From NCBI GenBank assembly GCA_902786565.1, contig CADACW010000024.1, forward strand, positions 1 through 48,566: a stretch of 48,566 bases of DNA. The letters are read 5' to 3'. Positions within the stretch are counted from its first letter, which is position 1; each line of letters begins with the position of its first letter. Below, piece after piece: positions 40,421-48,164 of this stretch. The position numbers were made by a program, and so were the translations under genes. Below the pieces are notes generated by a model. The model did no database searches and was not told the origin of the DNA. It saw only the letters and a program-made list of their open reading frames with translations. Origin of the DNA: an uncultured Prevotellaceae bacterium (GTDB taxonomy: Bacteria; Bacteroidota; Bacteroidia; Bacteroidales; Bacteroidaceae).

Positions 40421-41484
40421 TGACTGCACGCAGCTCTGCCTACGATCATTCCCCCTCACTCTGGCGCGGGGCGGGGGGAGGCCTCCTGCTCCTGCTGGCC
40501 ATTCTGGTGCTGGTGGTGGTCAATCTGCTCATTGGCTCCGTCAGAATCCCCGTTGCCGAGGTGTGCCGGATTCTGCTGGGCTACGACTCCAGCGAGATTT
40601 GGACCAACATCATCTTCAGCAGCCGGCTGCCACAGGCCCTGACGGCCATTGTGGCCGGTGCAGGCCTTGCCGTGAGCGGACTGCAGATGCAGACCGTCTT
40701 CCGCAACCCCCTGGCCGGGCCCTCCGTGCTGGGCATCAGCAACGGCTCGGCGCTGGGTGTCGCCTTTGTGGTGCTGCTCTCCGGGCAGATTGGCGGGGTG
40801 GCCCTCTCGCGTCTGGGCTATCTGGGCGATGCCGCCATGAGCATGGCCGCCATCGTGGGCGCGCTGGCCGTGATGCTCCTCATCCTCTGGGTGTCGCAGC
40901 GGGTGAAGGGCAACGTCACCCTGCTGATTATCGGAGTGATGACAGGCTATCTGGCCAATGCCATCATCGGCGTGCTGAAATTTCTCTCGCCCGATGAAGA
41001 CGTCAAGGCTTTCGTGGTGTGGGGATTGGGCTCGTTCTCCAGAGTGTCTGGCGACGAGATGGTGCTGTTTATTGTGCTGATGAGCATCCTGCTGCCCTTG
41101 TCCTGCCTGCTGGTGAAAGACATGAACCTGATGCTGCTGGGCGACCGCTATGCCGCCAACCTGGGGCTGAACATCCGTCGCAGCCGCATGCTGGTCATCG
41201 TCTCTTCGGGTGTGCTGGTGGCCATCGTTACGGCCTATTGCGGGCCCATCATGTTCATCGGCCTGGCGGTGCCCCATCTGGCGCGTGCCCTTTTCCGCAC
41301 TGCCGACCACCGCGTGCTCATGCCCGGCACGGCCCTCTGTGGTGCCGCGCTGGCCCTGTTCTGCAATTTCATTGCCCGCATGCCTGGGTTTGAAGGGGCC
41401 CTGCCCGTCAATTCGGTCACCGCCCTTGTGGGTGCTCCTGTGATTGCGAGTATATTGTTCCGTCGTCACCAATCAGAAGAATAG
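40417..41484 (+). CDS. btuC: ABC transporter permease, FecCD/BtuC family
   Basis: A 355-residue inner-membrane protein with about ten hydrophobic segments. FecCD signatures are GLAVSGLQMQTVFRNPLAGPSVLG near residue 90 (given here only as a landmark split GLAVSGLQMQ / NPLAGPSVLG) and the C-terminal GPIMFIGLAVPHLAR. It should pass corrinoid from BtuF to the cytoplasm. No ATP-binding subunit follows; the next gene is convergent. The last 68 bp overlap the 3' end of cbiJ-cbiD on the other strand. Confidence 0.88.
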   Translation: MMTARSSAYDHSPSLWRGAGGGLLLLLAILVLVVVNLLIGSVRIPVAEVCRILLGYDSSEIWTNIIFSSRLPQALTAIVAGAGLAVSGLQMQTVFRNPLAGPSVLGISNGSALGVAFVVLLSGQIGGVALSRLGYLGDAAMSMAAIVGALAVMLLILWVSQRVKGNVTLLIIGVMTGYLANAIIGVLKFLSPDEDVKAFVVWGLGSFSRVSGDEMVLFIVLMSILLPLSCLLVKDMNLMLLGDRYAANLGLNIRRSRMLVIVSSGVLVAIVTAYCGPIMFIGLAVPHLARALFRTADHRVLMPGTALCGAALALFCNFIARMPGFEGALPVNSVTALVGAPVIASILFRRHQSEE

Positions 41485-43210
41485 TCAGCTGGCCCTGTGG
41501 CAGCAGCGGCGCGCAATGCTCCCGGCAGTGGCCGATGACCACGTCGCAGAACGGCTGCAGGCGGTCGGCCGGCATGCGCTCCCATAGTTCGCGGGCCAGC
41601 GTGATGCCGCTGATGTCGATGCCCACACCCGCCTCGGCCAGCATCTGCCCGATGAAACCGAGGTCCATGGTGGACTTGCGGCTGTGGGTGTCCAGATGTC
41701 CCGCCGCCAGTTTGACGGCCTTGCCCAGCATCACACCCAGCGTCACCCTGCCTATATGCAGCTGGTCGGCCATCTTCAGCGCCTCTCCCACATAGTTGCC
41801 ATATTCCACGAAAGCCTGCGCGGGCAAGTCCGGATAGAGCGACTTGACGAATCGCTCGCTCTTGCCGCCGCTGTTGATGACCACACGCGCCGAGCCGCTG
41901 GCCTTGGCTATCGTCATGCACTTGCGGATGCTGTCGATGAAAGCCTCCTCCGAGAAGGGCTTGACGATGCCCGAAACGCCGATGATGCTGATGCCCCCCT
42001 CGATGCCCAGGCGGGGGTTGAAGGTGCGCTTCGCCGCCTCTGCCCCGCCCTGCACGGAGATGGTGACCCTCAGGGGCCTGTCGCCCAGGTTGCGCCGCAT
42101 CATTTCGCGTGGCCCTTTGTTGATGGCCGGTGAGCCGGCGGGATAGTCGAATCCGGGCAGGGTGATGGTGCCCACACCCTCGCCGCTGGCTATCTCGAAC
42201 CTCTCTGAACGTTCCACCTTGGCACGTATCTCCAGCCCGCCCGTCACGTCGGGGTCGTCGCCCGCCTCCTTGATGCAGGCGGCATAGCCGTCGGCGTAGG
42301 TCACAGGCACGTGGATGGTCTCGCCATCGGGAAGGACGACGGGCACTTGTTCAGGCGTCTGCCCCCTGAACACACGGATGGCCTGGGCCACGGCGGCCGC
42401 CGTGGCACAAGTGCCGGTGGTCAGTCCGCTGTGCAGGGGAAAGAACTCCGGCAGCAGCTGCTCCACGGCCCGGCGCAGACCGTGGGGGCCGTTCACATAT
42501 TCTATGTGTACGTTCTGCGGATTGGGTGTGCGAGGCGGGTATTCGGGCCGCTCTATCACAAAGACCTTCACACCCATTGCCTTGGCGGCCTCTACCTTTT
42601 CCACGAATCCGCCGCTCTCGCCGCTCTCCTTTGTCAGGATGGCCTGTGGCTTCAGCTGTTCCAGCAGCTGGCGGGTGTCGTCTTGCTCATAGTACACCAG
42701 ATGGTCTTCGGGAAACGATGCCTTGCGTGCCACCATCTGCGAGAAGGAGCGGTTCAGTATGCGCACCCAGCACTGGTGCCGCTGCCAGTAGGGGCGCAGC
42801 GTGCCAATGTTGTTCACACCCGTCAGCGCCAGCAGGCTTTCTATGCCCTGCGCCTCCAGCTTGGTGATGGCATCGTGGTAGCCCTTGCACCAGGTTAACG
42901 TTTCGTCGCGTGGCGGAAACAGGCGGTTGTAGCGGACGATGGGCACCCCGATGTGCTTGGCCACGAAGAGCAGGTTGCGGTGCAGCTCCTCGGCGAAGGG
43001 GTGGGCCGCGTCTACGATGAGGCGGATGGCGTGCCGGCGGCAGCAGTCCACCATCTGCGGCACGTCCATGCCGCCGCTGAGACGGGTGCCGTTCACCAGT
43101 TCCACCGCCTGTCCGTCGGTGCGTGTCGAGTAGAAATAGGGCGTGCCGGCCTCTTCCAGCACCTCCGCCGCCCGGCGCCCCTCCGTGGTTCCTCCGAATA
43201 CCAGAATCAT
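41417..43210 (-). CDS. cbiJ-cbiD: Fusion: precorrin-6A reductase (CbiJ) - cobalt-precorrin-5B methyltransferase (CbiD)
   Basis: A 597-residue cytoplasmic fusion. Residues 1 to about 245 are CbiJ (MILVFGGTTEGRRAAEVLEE, DAAHPFAEELHRN, LTKESGESGG). From about 258, HSGLTTGTCATAAAVAQAI opens CbiD, which runs to the C-terminus with NPRLGIEGGISIIGVSG. CbiD adds the C-1 methyl group and CbiJ reduces the macrocycle, so they act on neighbouring intermediates. The start overlaps the cbiG-cbiF stop by 4 nt. Its 3' end overlaps btuC by 68 bp in convergent orientation. Confidence 0.93.
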   Translation of the reverse strand: MILVFGGTTEGRRAAEVLEEAGTPYFYSTRTDGQAVELVNGTRLSGGMDVPQMVDCCRRHAIRLIVDAAHPFAEELHRNLLFVAKHIGVPIVRYNRLFPPRDETLTWCKGYHDAITKLEAQGIESLLALTGVNNIGTLRPYWQRHQCWVRILNRSFSQMVARKASFPEDHLVYYEQDDTRQLLEQLKPQAILTKESGESGGFVEKVEAAKAMGVKVFVIERPEYPPRTPNPQNVHIEYVNGPHGLRRAVEQLLPEFFPLHSGLTTGTCATAAAVAQAIRVFRGQTPEQVPVVLPDGETIHVPVTYADGYAACIKEAGDDPDVTGGLEIRAKVERSERFEIASGEGVGTITLPGFDYPAGSPAINKGPREMMRRNLGDRPLRVTISVQGGAEAAKRTFNPRLGIEGGISIIGVSGIVKPFSEEAFIDSIRKCMTIAKASGSARVVINSGGKSERFVKSLYPDLPAQAFVEYGNYVGEALKMADQLHIGRVTLGVMLGKAVKLAAGHLDTHSRKSTMDLGFIGQMLAEAGVGIDISGITLARELWERMPADRLQPFCDVVIGHCREHCAPLLPQGQLTILLIGDDGTIYSQSQEHPQGR

Positions 43211-44988
43211 AAGCCGTCGCCCTGCCTGAAGAGGTGAGTGAAGTGCTTGTTGTAGAGTTCCGACAGCCCCCGGCGGTTGTCAATGGCCTCGCCCACGACG
43301 AGCATCGTGGTGAGCGTCAGGTGGTTGTCGTGCACTAACTTGGCCAGGTCTTTCAGAATGCCGCGGCAAATCTTCTGGTCGGGCCACGTCAGGTGGTAGC
43401 AGGCCGCCACGGGCGTCTCCTCAGGATATTCCTGCAGCAGCTCGCGCTGCACGTCGTCGACAATGGCGGCTGAGAGGAAGATGCACATCGTGCTCTGGCT
43501 GCGGGCCAGCAGGTGCAGTCGCTCCTTCTCCGGCATGGGCGTGCGCCCCTCGCCTCGCGTCAGGATGATGGTCTGTGTGCGCTCCGGTATGGTGAACTGG
43601 CTGCGCAGTTCGGCGGCTGCGGCCAGGAAGCTGGAGATGCCGGGGGTGATGTGGTAGGCCATGCCCTCGCGGTCGAAGAAGGCCATTTGCTCCTGTATGG
43701 CCCCGAAGATGCAGGGGTCGCCGGTGTGCAGCCGCACGATGAAGTGGCCCTGGTCGTAGTGGGCCTTCATCAGCTGGCACTGCTCGTCCAGGTTCATGTC
43801 GGCGCTGCTGCGCACGGTGGCTCCTGGCTTGTGGCATCGCGTCAGCGCCTTGGGCACCAGCGAGCCGGCATAGAGTATGAGGTCGGCCCGCTCCAGCATC
43901 TTCCTGCCGCGCACCGACACCAAGTCGGGGTCGCCGGGTCCGGCGCCCACAATCTCGACAAAGCCCTGGCTGGAGCGCAGGTGCTGGCGGTCGATGGCCA
44001 GCGCGGCGGTCCAGTTCTTGTCTTTCATCTTGGGCACCACCAGCTTGCCGTGGTTGGAGCCCAGTATGGCGGCAGCCTCGCAGACGCTGGGGGTGCCCAC
44101 ATGCCTGCGCACCGTCTCGCTGGGGTGGGGCACCTCTACAGCGGCCAACTCTTCGGCAGTATAGAAGACCACCTCTGCCTGGTAGCGGTTGCGGAGCAGC
44201 CGCACAAACGGTTCCTCGGCTTTTACGTCGATGGTGCAATAGCGGAGGGCGCAGGGCAGGAAGCCGTAGCCAGTCAATGTGTCGTTGATTTGGTCATAAA
44301 TCTCCTCGTAGTCTTCGGGATTGTGGGCCAGTCCGAAGCCAATGGTCCCTATCATCGGCACAAAGTGGAGGTTCAGCCTGTCTGGGGGGAGGTTGTGGAT
44401 GTAGGGCGAGACAATGATCAGCAGCTTGTACTTCTCCGGGTCGTCGTCGCCGATGCTGTTGATGATGGTGACGTGTTCGGGCAGTGTCTCTTCCAGAAAG
44501 TCGGTACCCGCGTCGCGGGCCTCCAGCAGGAGAGCCGTGGGCTGGCGGTTGACGAAGGCGTAGATGCACTGGTTCATGTCGTCAGGATTGCTGGCGATGG
44601 GCCAGTTGAACCGCTTTCCCAGGGTGTCCAGTGGCCAGAGTCCGGCACTGTCGCTCTGGGTGGTGATGACCTCGTGGGCGCCCAGCAGGGCAGCAATCTC
44701 GCGGGTCAGGTCGTTGGCACCGCCTATGTGGCCGCCCACCACGGCGATGGCGTTCATGCCCAGCGTGTCTACGCAGACCACGGCGGGGTCGGTGTGCTTG
44801 TCGTCGACGAAGGGGGCGATGGTGCGCACGCAGATGCCCAGGGCACCGACGAAGACAAAGGCGTCGCGGTGCCTCCACTGGCCCCCCACGTCCTGACGGC
44901 CGATGGGGTCGGCATGCAGCTCGCGGCAGAGGGTGGCAGCCACCTGCCCTCCTGCCTCGCTGATTTGTATGATGGCTATCTTTTGCAT
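43207..44988 (-). CDS. cbiG-cbiF: Fusion: cobalt-precorrin-5A hydrolase (CbiG) - precorrin-4 C11-methyltransferase (CbiF)
   Basis: A 593-residue cytoplasmic fusion. The CbiG half (1 to about 335) has FVFVGALGICVRTIAP, VGGHIGGANDLTREIA and the C-terminal EEPFVRLLRN region. The CbiF half begins near 345 with VGAGPGDPDLVSVRGRKML and has the SAM-site motif RLHTGDPCIFGA and TPGISSFLAAAA. CbiF methylates C-11 and CbiG then opens the lactone and releases acetaldehyde: consecutive steps in one chain. It overlaps cbiE-cbiT by 13 bp. Confidence 0.95.
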   Translation of the reverse strand: MQKIAIIQISEAGGQVAATLCRELHADPIGRQDVGGQWRHRDAFVFVGALGICVRTIAPFVDDKHTDPAVVCVDTLGMNAIAVVGGHIGGANDLTREIAALLGAHEVITTQSDSAGLWPLDTLGKRFNWPIASNPDDMNQCIYAFVNRQPTALLLEARDAGTDFLEETLPEHVTIINSIGDDDPEKYKLLIIVSPYIHNLPPDRLNLHFVPMIGTIGFGLAHNPEDYEEIYDQINDTLTGYGFLPCALRYCTIDVKAEEPFVRLLRNRYQAEVVFYTAEELAAVEVPHPSETVRRHVGTPSVCEAAAILGSNHGKLVVPKMKDKNWTAALAIDRQHLRSSQGFVEIVGAGPGDPDLVSVRGRKMLERADLILYAGSLVPKALTRCHKPGATVRSSADMNLDEQCQLMKAHYDQGHFIVRLHTGDPCIFGAIQEQMAFFDREGMAYHITPGISSFLAAAAELRSQFTIPERTQTIILTRGEGRTPMPEKERLHLLARSQSTMCIFLSAAIVDDVQRELLQEYPEETPVAACYHLTWPDQKICRGILKDLAKLVHDNHLTLTTMLVVGEAIDNRRGLSELYNKHFTHLFRQGDGL

Positions 44989-46205
44989 CGTAGTATCTCT
45001 ATAGGGTTATAGTTGTCCAATTGTATGTCTTCCGCCGGGTCCTGCCTCAGGCCCAGTGCTTGGCAGGCATCGTCCCACAGTAGGCGGCTGTGCACCGCAA
45101 CCTTGGGCGACGTGACGCTGTTGAAGACGATGACGCCGTCGGCGGACAGCACGGTCAGCACCTTCTCCATGATTTCCTTCAGCCGGCCCCCGTGGCCCCC
45201 GATGAACACGGCGTCGGGATGGGGCAGGCCGGTGAGGTCGGCCAGCAGGAAGTCGCCGATGTGCACATCGATGCCGGGGGCGCCGAAGTGGCGGGCATTC
45301 TCACGGATGATGGCCTCGCACTCAGGGCGGACCTCAAAGCTGCACACCTGTAGGTGGGGGAATTGCAGGCGAGCCTCGATGCTGACGCTGCCCGTACAGA
45401 AGCCGATGTCCCAGAACACGTGCCGGCGCGGCAGCTGGAGGACCTGTAGCGTCAGCAGGCGGATGGGCATCTTGGTGATCATCTTCTCGCGCCCGTCGAG
45501 CAGGGCGAACTGGCTGTCGGGTATGCCAAACGGCCTCGGGCGCAAGGCACCGGCCTGTACGAGCATCAGACAGTTGGGCATGGCGAAGTGGCGCCGGGCG
45601 GCCTCGCCGAGCGTCAGGGTGGTCACCCGCTCCTGTGCGGCATTGCCCAACTGCTCGCCCACAAACATATTATAAGAGGTGTAGCCATAGTCCAGCATAC
45701 GGCGGGCAATGGCGGCGGGCGTGTGGTCGCGGTCGGTGAGGACGCCAATCTTCGGTGCACCCTCGATGAGTGCACGGTCGAACTCCGGCCAGGGCCGCCC
45801 CGTGAGCGAGACGATGCGCATGTCGTGGTAGGGCATCAGCAGGCGGTGGGCCAGCATCTGCAGGGAGTTGAAGGTGGGGTAGACCACCACATGGGCCTCT
45901 GGCAACCGCCGCCTGATGGTGTTGGCGAAGCCGAAGAAGAGCGGGTCGCCGCTGGCGAAGACTATCACGGGCTCGCCCTGCCGGCCCTCCTGGGTAGCGG
46001 CATGGGCGGCATAGGCCTCGAAGACGGCGTCGAGGGGCACGGCGATGTCTATCCACCGGGCCGCCGAGGGCAGCAGCGGCCCGACAATGGCGTGGTGGCG
46101 CCTGCCGCCTGAGAACACCCGGCCGCTGCTGATGATCTGCAGCACCTCTGGCGTGAAGTAAGGCTCCGGATGGTCAGTTATTCCTATGACGATGAAGTGT
46201 TGCAT
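44976..46205 (-). CDS. cbiE-cbiT: Fusion: CbiE - CbiT (precorrin-6Y C5,15-methyltransferase, decarboxylating)
   Basis: A 409-residue cytoplasmic enzyme like CobL. The CbiE part (1 to about 205) has VFASGDPLFFG and FNSLQMLAHR; the CbiT part has the SAM motif WDIGFCTGSVSIEA and the FIGGHGGRLKEIM stretch. Together they methylate C-5 and C-15 and decarboxylate the C-12 side chain. The ATG at 46205 (MQHFIVIGITD) is chosen because the promoter at 46228-46259 lies inside any longer version. It heads the cbiET-cbiGF-cbiJD operon. Confidence 0.94.
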   Translation of the reverse strand: MQHFIVIGITDHPEPYFTPEVLQIISSGRVFSGGRRHHAIVGPLLPSAARWIDIAVPLDAVFEAYAAHAATQEGRQGEPVIVFASGDPLFFGFANTIRRRLPEAHVVVYPTFNSLQMLAHRLLMPYHDMRIVSLTGRPWPEFDRALIEGAPKIGVLTDRDHTPAAIARRMLDYGYTSYNMFVGEQLGNAAQERVTTLTLGEAARRHFAMPNCLMLVQAGALRPRPFGIPDSQFALLDGREKMITKMPIRLLTLQVLQLPRRHVFWDIGFCTGSVSIEARLQFPHLQVCSFEVRPECEAIIRENARHFGAPGIDVHIGDFLLADLTGLPHPDAVFIGGHGGRLKEIMEKVLTVLSADGVIVFNSVTSPKVAVHSRLLWDDACQALGLRQDPAEDIQLDNYNPIEILRCKR

Positions 46206-46227
46206 TGTAATCTTTTCTCGCGAATTG

Positions 46228-46259
46228 CAAAAATAGTCATTTCCGGCCAAACGGCCAAA
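46228..46259 (-). promoter_or_regulatory. Promoter of the cbiET-cbiGF-cbiJD operon
   Basis: On the minus strand TTTG (46259-46256), 20 nt, TATTTTTG (46235-46228), then CAATTCG. It lies about 22 nt before the cbiET start. Confidence 0.75.
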
Positions 46260-46331
46260 TCTTTTGCCTAAAACCTTTGGCCCCCCGGCTTTTTCTTTGT
46301 TTTCCACGGAGAAAAACATCAGTAGGCCCGG

Positions 46332-46433
46332 ACCTAAAACTTAAATTACGACGTAATTCAGATAAATTACGTCGTAATTTAAATAAATTTCGTCGTAATT
46401 TACATAAATTACGTCGTGCTTTTAGTTTTAGGT
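46332..46433. repeat. Four-unit palindromic array flanked by inverted repeats
   Basis: ACCTAAAACT (46332-46341) and AGTTTTAGGT (46424-46433) are perfect inverted repeats. Between them lie four tandem units of about 21 bp built on the palindrome AAATTACGWCGTAATTT, with drift in units 3 and 4. The element lies between cbiH-cbiC and cbiE-cbiT. The whole block could fold as one large cruciform or RNA hairpin. No spacers as in CRISPR and no coding potential. Confidence 0.85.
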
Positions 46434-46473
46434 GGCGGCAAACTGCTAAATAAATCCGCCACTGACACCTTTT

Positions 46474-47871
46474 TTATAAGTCGCGTCCGGGTTTTAGTTG
46501 GGCGGCGTCGTCAAGGGTGAGCACGGCGTTGCACAGCGTGGCTGCGAGGTTCGACCCGCCCTTGCGGCCCTCGACGATGATTTTGGGAATGTCTTTGAAA
46601 GGCTTCACCATGTGTTTCGACTCCCTGACATGCACAAAGCCCACCGGGGCGGCGATGATGCCCGCCGGCCGCGCCTTGCCCTTGCGTATCAGGTGGCAGA
46701 GCTCCATCAGTGCCGTGGGCGCATTGCCGAAGGCGAAGAGGGCGTCGGGATGCTCCTCCACAGCCAGGCGGATGCCCGCCTGCGTGCGGGTGATGCCCTC
46801 GGCGGCCATCGGGGCCACACGCGGGTCGGGCAGATAGCATTTGGCCTCGATGCCCAGCCGCGCCAGGGCCCCTTTGCGTATACCGTTCAGGGCCATTGTC
46901 ACATCGGTGATGATGGTGCGTAGCTCGCCGCTGGCCACCTTATTATATATAGCCTCCACGGCCCCGCTGTCGGTGTAGAGGATGTTCTCCATGTCGAAGT
47001 CGGCCGTGGTGTGAATGGCGTGCAGCAGCGCCCACTTGTGGTCAAGGGGGTAGTCATGCCGGCGCAGCTCGCCCTCGATGGTGCGAAACGACTCCATCAT
47101 GATCTGCTGCCCTATCCGTGCGTCGCCATCGGCCTGTCCGCGGTAATAGCCGCGAGGGGTGATGAACCTGCCGTCGCGGATGTACGACTGCGAATTGCCG
47201 ATGATGACCACGGTGAACATGTCCACGTCTTCAGGGTCCAGACCTCCCAGGGTGGTCAGCCAGACCGTCTGGCCGTCGCGCCCCGCCTGGCGCACACAGC
47301 CCACGGGCGTTTCGGCCCGGCGGTGCTGCAGCATCAGCTCCTGCAGTCGGTACAGCTGCCAGTAGCGCCCGTGCGACCGGGGGTTGTAGACGGCGGTGAC
47401 GAAATCGGCCACGGCGGCAGCCTCTATGCGCCGTTCTATCACCTCCCACGGCGTCATCAGGTCGGAGAGCGAAATCAGGCAGGTGTCGTGGCCGATAGGC
47501 GCACCCAGCAGCGACGCTGCCTTCTGGAAGGCCGAGATGCCGGGCAGCGTCTCAATCTCTACGGACGACCGGCGCTCCTGTGCCATTTCGTAGATGAGCG
47601 GTGCCATGCCGTACAGCCCGGCGTCGCCGGAGGAGATGATCACCACGGTCTTCCCCTCTTCTGCCAGCCCGAAGGCCTGCTCGGCCCGCTCGCGCTCTTG
47701 CTTCATGCCGGTGTCGATGCACGTGCACCCCGCCTTGACAAACGGCTCGATGAACTGAAAATAATACTTATAACCGACCACGGCGTCGGCCCTGCCCACG
47801 GCGTTGAGCACGGCGGGGGTGATGTCTTCCCTACTGCCAGGACCTATGCCTGCTACGATGATTTTTCCCAT
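46474..47871 (-). CDS. cbiH-cbiC: Fusion: precorrin-3B/cobalt-factor III C17-methyltransferase (CbiH) - precorrin-8X methylmutase (CbiC)
   Basis: A 465-residue cytoplasmic fusion. The CbiH half (1 to about 245) starts IIVAGIGPGSREDITPAVL and has SSGDAGLYGMAPL and TLPGISAFQKAA. The CbiC half (from about 258) has the motifs IHTTADFDMENI (catalytic His region) and NAPTALMELCHL with AAPVGFVHVRESK. CbiH methylates C-17 with ring contraction, while CbiC moves the C-11 methyl to C-12: these two steps are far apart in the pathway, unlike those in the other fusions. A -7 element ends 9 nt before its ATG. Confidence 0.94.
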   Translation of the reverse strand: MGKIIVAGIGPGSREDITPAVLNAVGRADAVVGYKYYFQFIEPFVKAGCTCIDTGMKQERERAEQAFGLAEEGKTVVIISSGDAGLYGMAPLIYEMAQERRSSVEIETLPGISAFQKAASLLGAPIGHDTCLISLSDLMTPWEVIERRIEAAAVADFVTAVYNPRSHGRYWQLYRLQELMLQHRRAETPVGCVRQAGRDGQTVWLTTLGGLDPEDVDMFTVVIIGNSQSYIRDGRFITPRGYYRGQADGDARIGQQIMMESFRTIEGELRRHDYPLDHKWALLHAIHTTADFDMENILYTDSGAVEAIYNKVASGELRTIITDVTMALNGIRKGALARLGIEAKCYLPDPRVAPMAAEGITRTQAGIRLAVEEHPDALFAFGNAPTALMELCHLIRKGKARPAGIIAAPVGFVHVRESKHMVKPFKDIPKIIVEGRKGGSNLAATLCNAVLTLDDAAQLKPGRDL

Positions 47872-47879
47872 ATCAGGTG

Positions 47880-47887
47880 CAAAATTA
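47880..47887 (-). promoter_or_regulatory. -7 element close to the cbiH-cbiC start codon
   Basis: TAATTTTG on the minus strand, then CACCTGAT and the ATG at 47871. The leader would be only a few bases. The same TAATTTTG near the start is seen at cbiA. Confidence 0.5.
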
Positions 47888-47942
47888 CGAAATTATGCTG
47901 ACATACGGAAGCGATTTTGGAGAATTATCGCAGTTCGCCCGA

Positions 47943-48062
47943 ATGGGATACGCAGTATTACACTTAGAGAAAGCGAAAGGAACAGACAGCGGCATGTCTG
48001 CCCACATTGTTTTCATAATAGTTGGATTTCATCCGACCTTTTCTTGTCAAGGCAATGATTAA
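47943..48062 (+). pseudogene. N-terminal remnant of a mobilization (relaxase) gene
   Basis: ATG at 47943 reads MGYAVLHLEKAKGTDSGMSA then HI, the conserved N-terminus of MobB/Pre-type plasmid recombination (mobilization) proteins of Bacteroidetes, which continue with an ERT motif. Here homology ends at about 48008 and the frame runs into unrelated codons to a stop at 48060-48062. Only about 22 codons survive. It marks an old or decayed mobile element at the right edge of the cobalamin locus. Confidence 0.65.
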
Positions 48063-48077
48063 GCAAGCTTATCATTG
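48053..48077 (+). terminator. Hairpin at the end of the mobilization remnant
   Basis: CAATGA/TCATTG extended by TAAGC/GCTTA with one mismatched base, followed by CTCTTTT. It overlaps the stop of the remnant and suits a plus-strand terminator. Confidence 0.5.
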
Positions 48078-48113
48078 CTCTTTTAGCTTAACAAAAACGT
48101 TGATATAGGCATA

Positions 48114-48152
48114 CAAGGCTCACAAAAGATTACGAACCTTTTGTGAGCCTTG
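48114..48152 (-). terminator. Terminator of the carboxylesterase gene
   Basis: A perfect 15-bp stem is formed by 48114-48128 and 48138-48152 around a 9-nt loop, 12 bp past the stop codon of the minus-strand gene. Confidence 0.75.
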
Positions 48153-48164
48153 AAAATAAGCCGA

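Noticed and set aside
40441-40480. REP-like G/C-rich block at the btuC N-terminus
   Set aside because: The CCCCCTCACTCTGG / GGGGCGGGGGGAGG stretch looks repeat-derived, but no second copy is visible in the window and it is in frame with the permease.
46332-46433. CRISPR array
   Set aside because: Units are directly abutting palindromes of about 21 bp with no unique spacers, and no cas gene is present.
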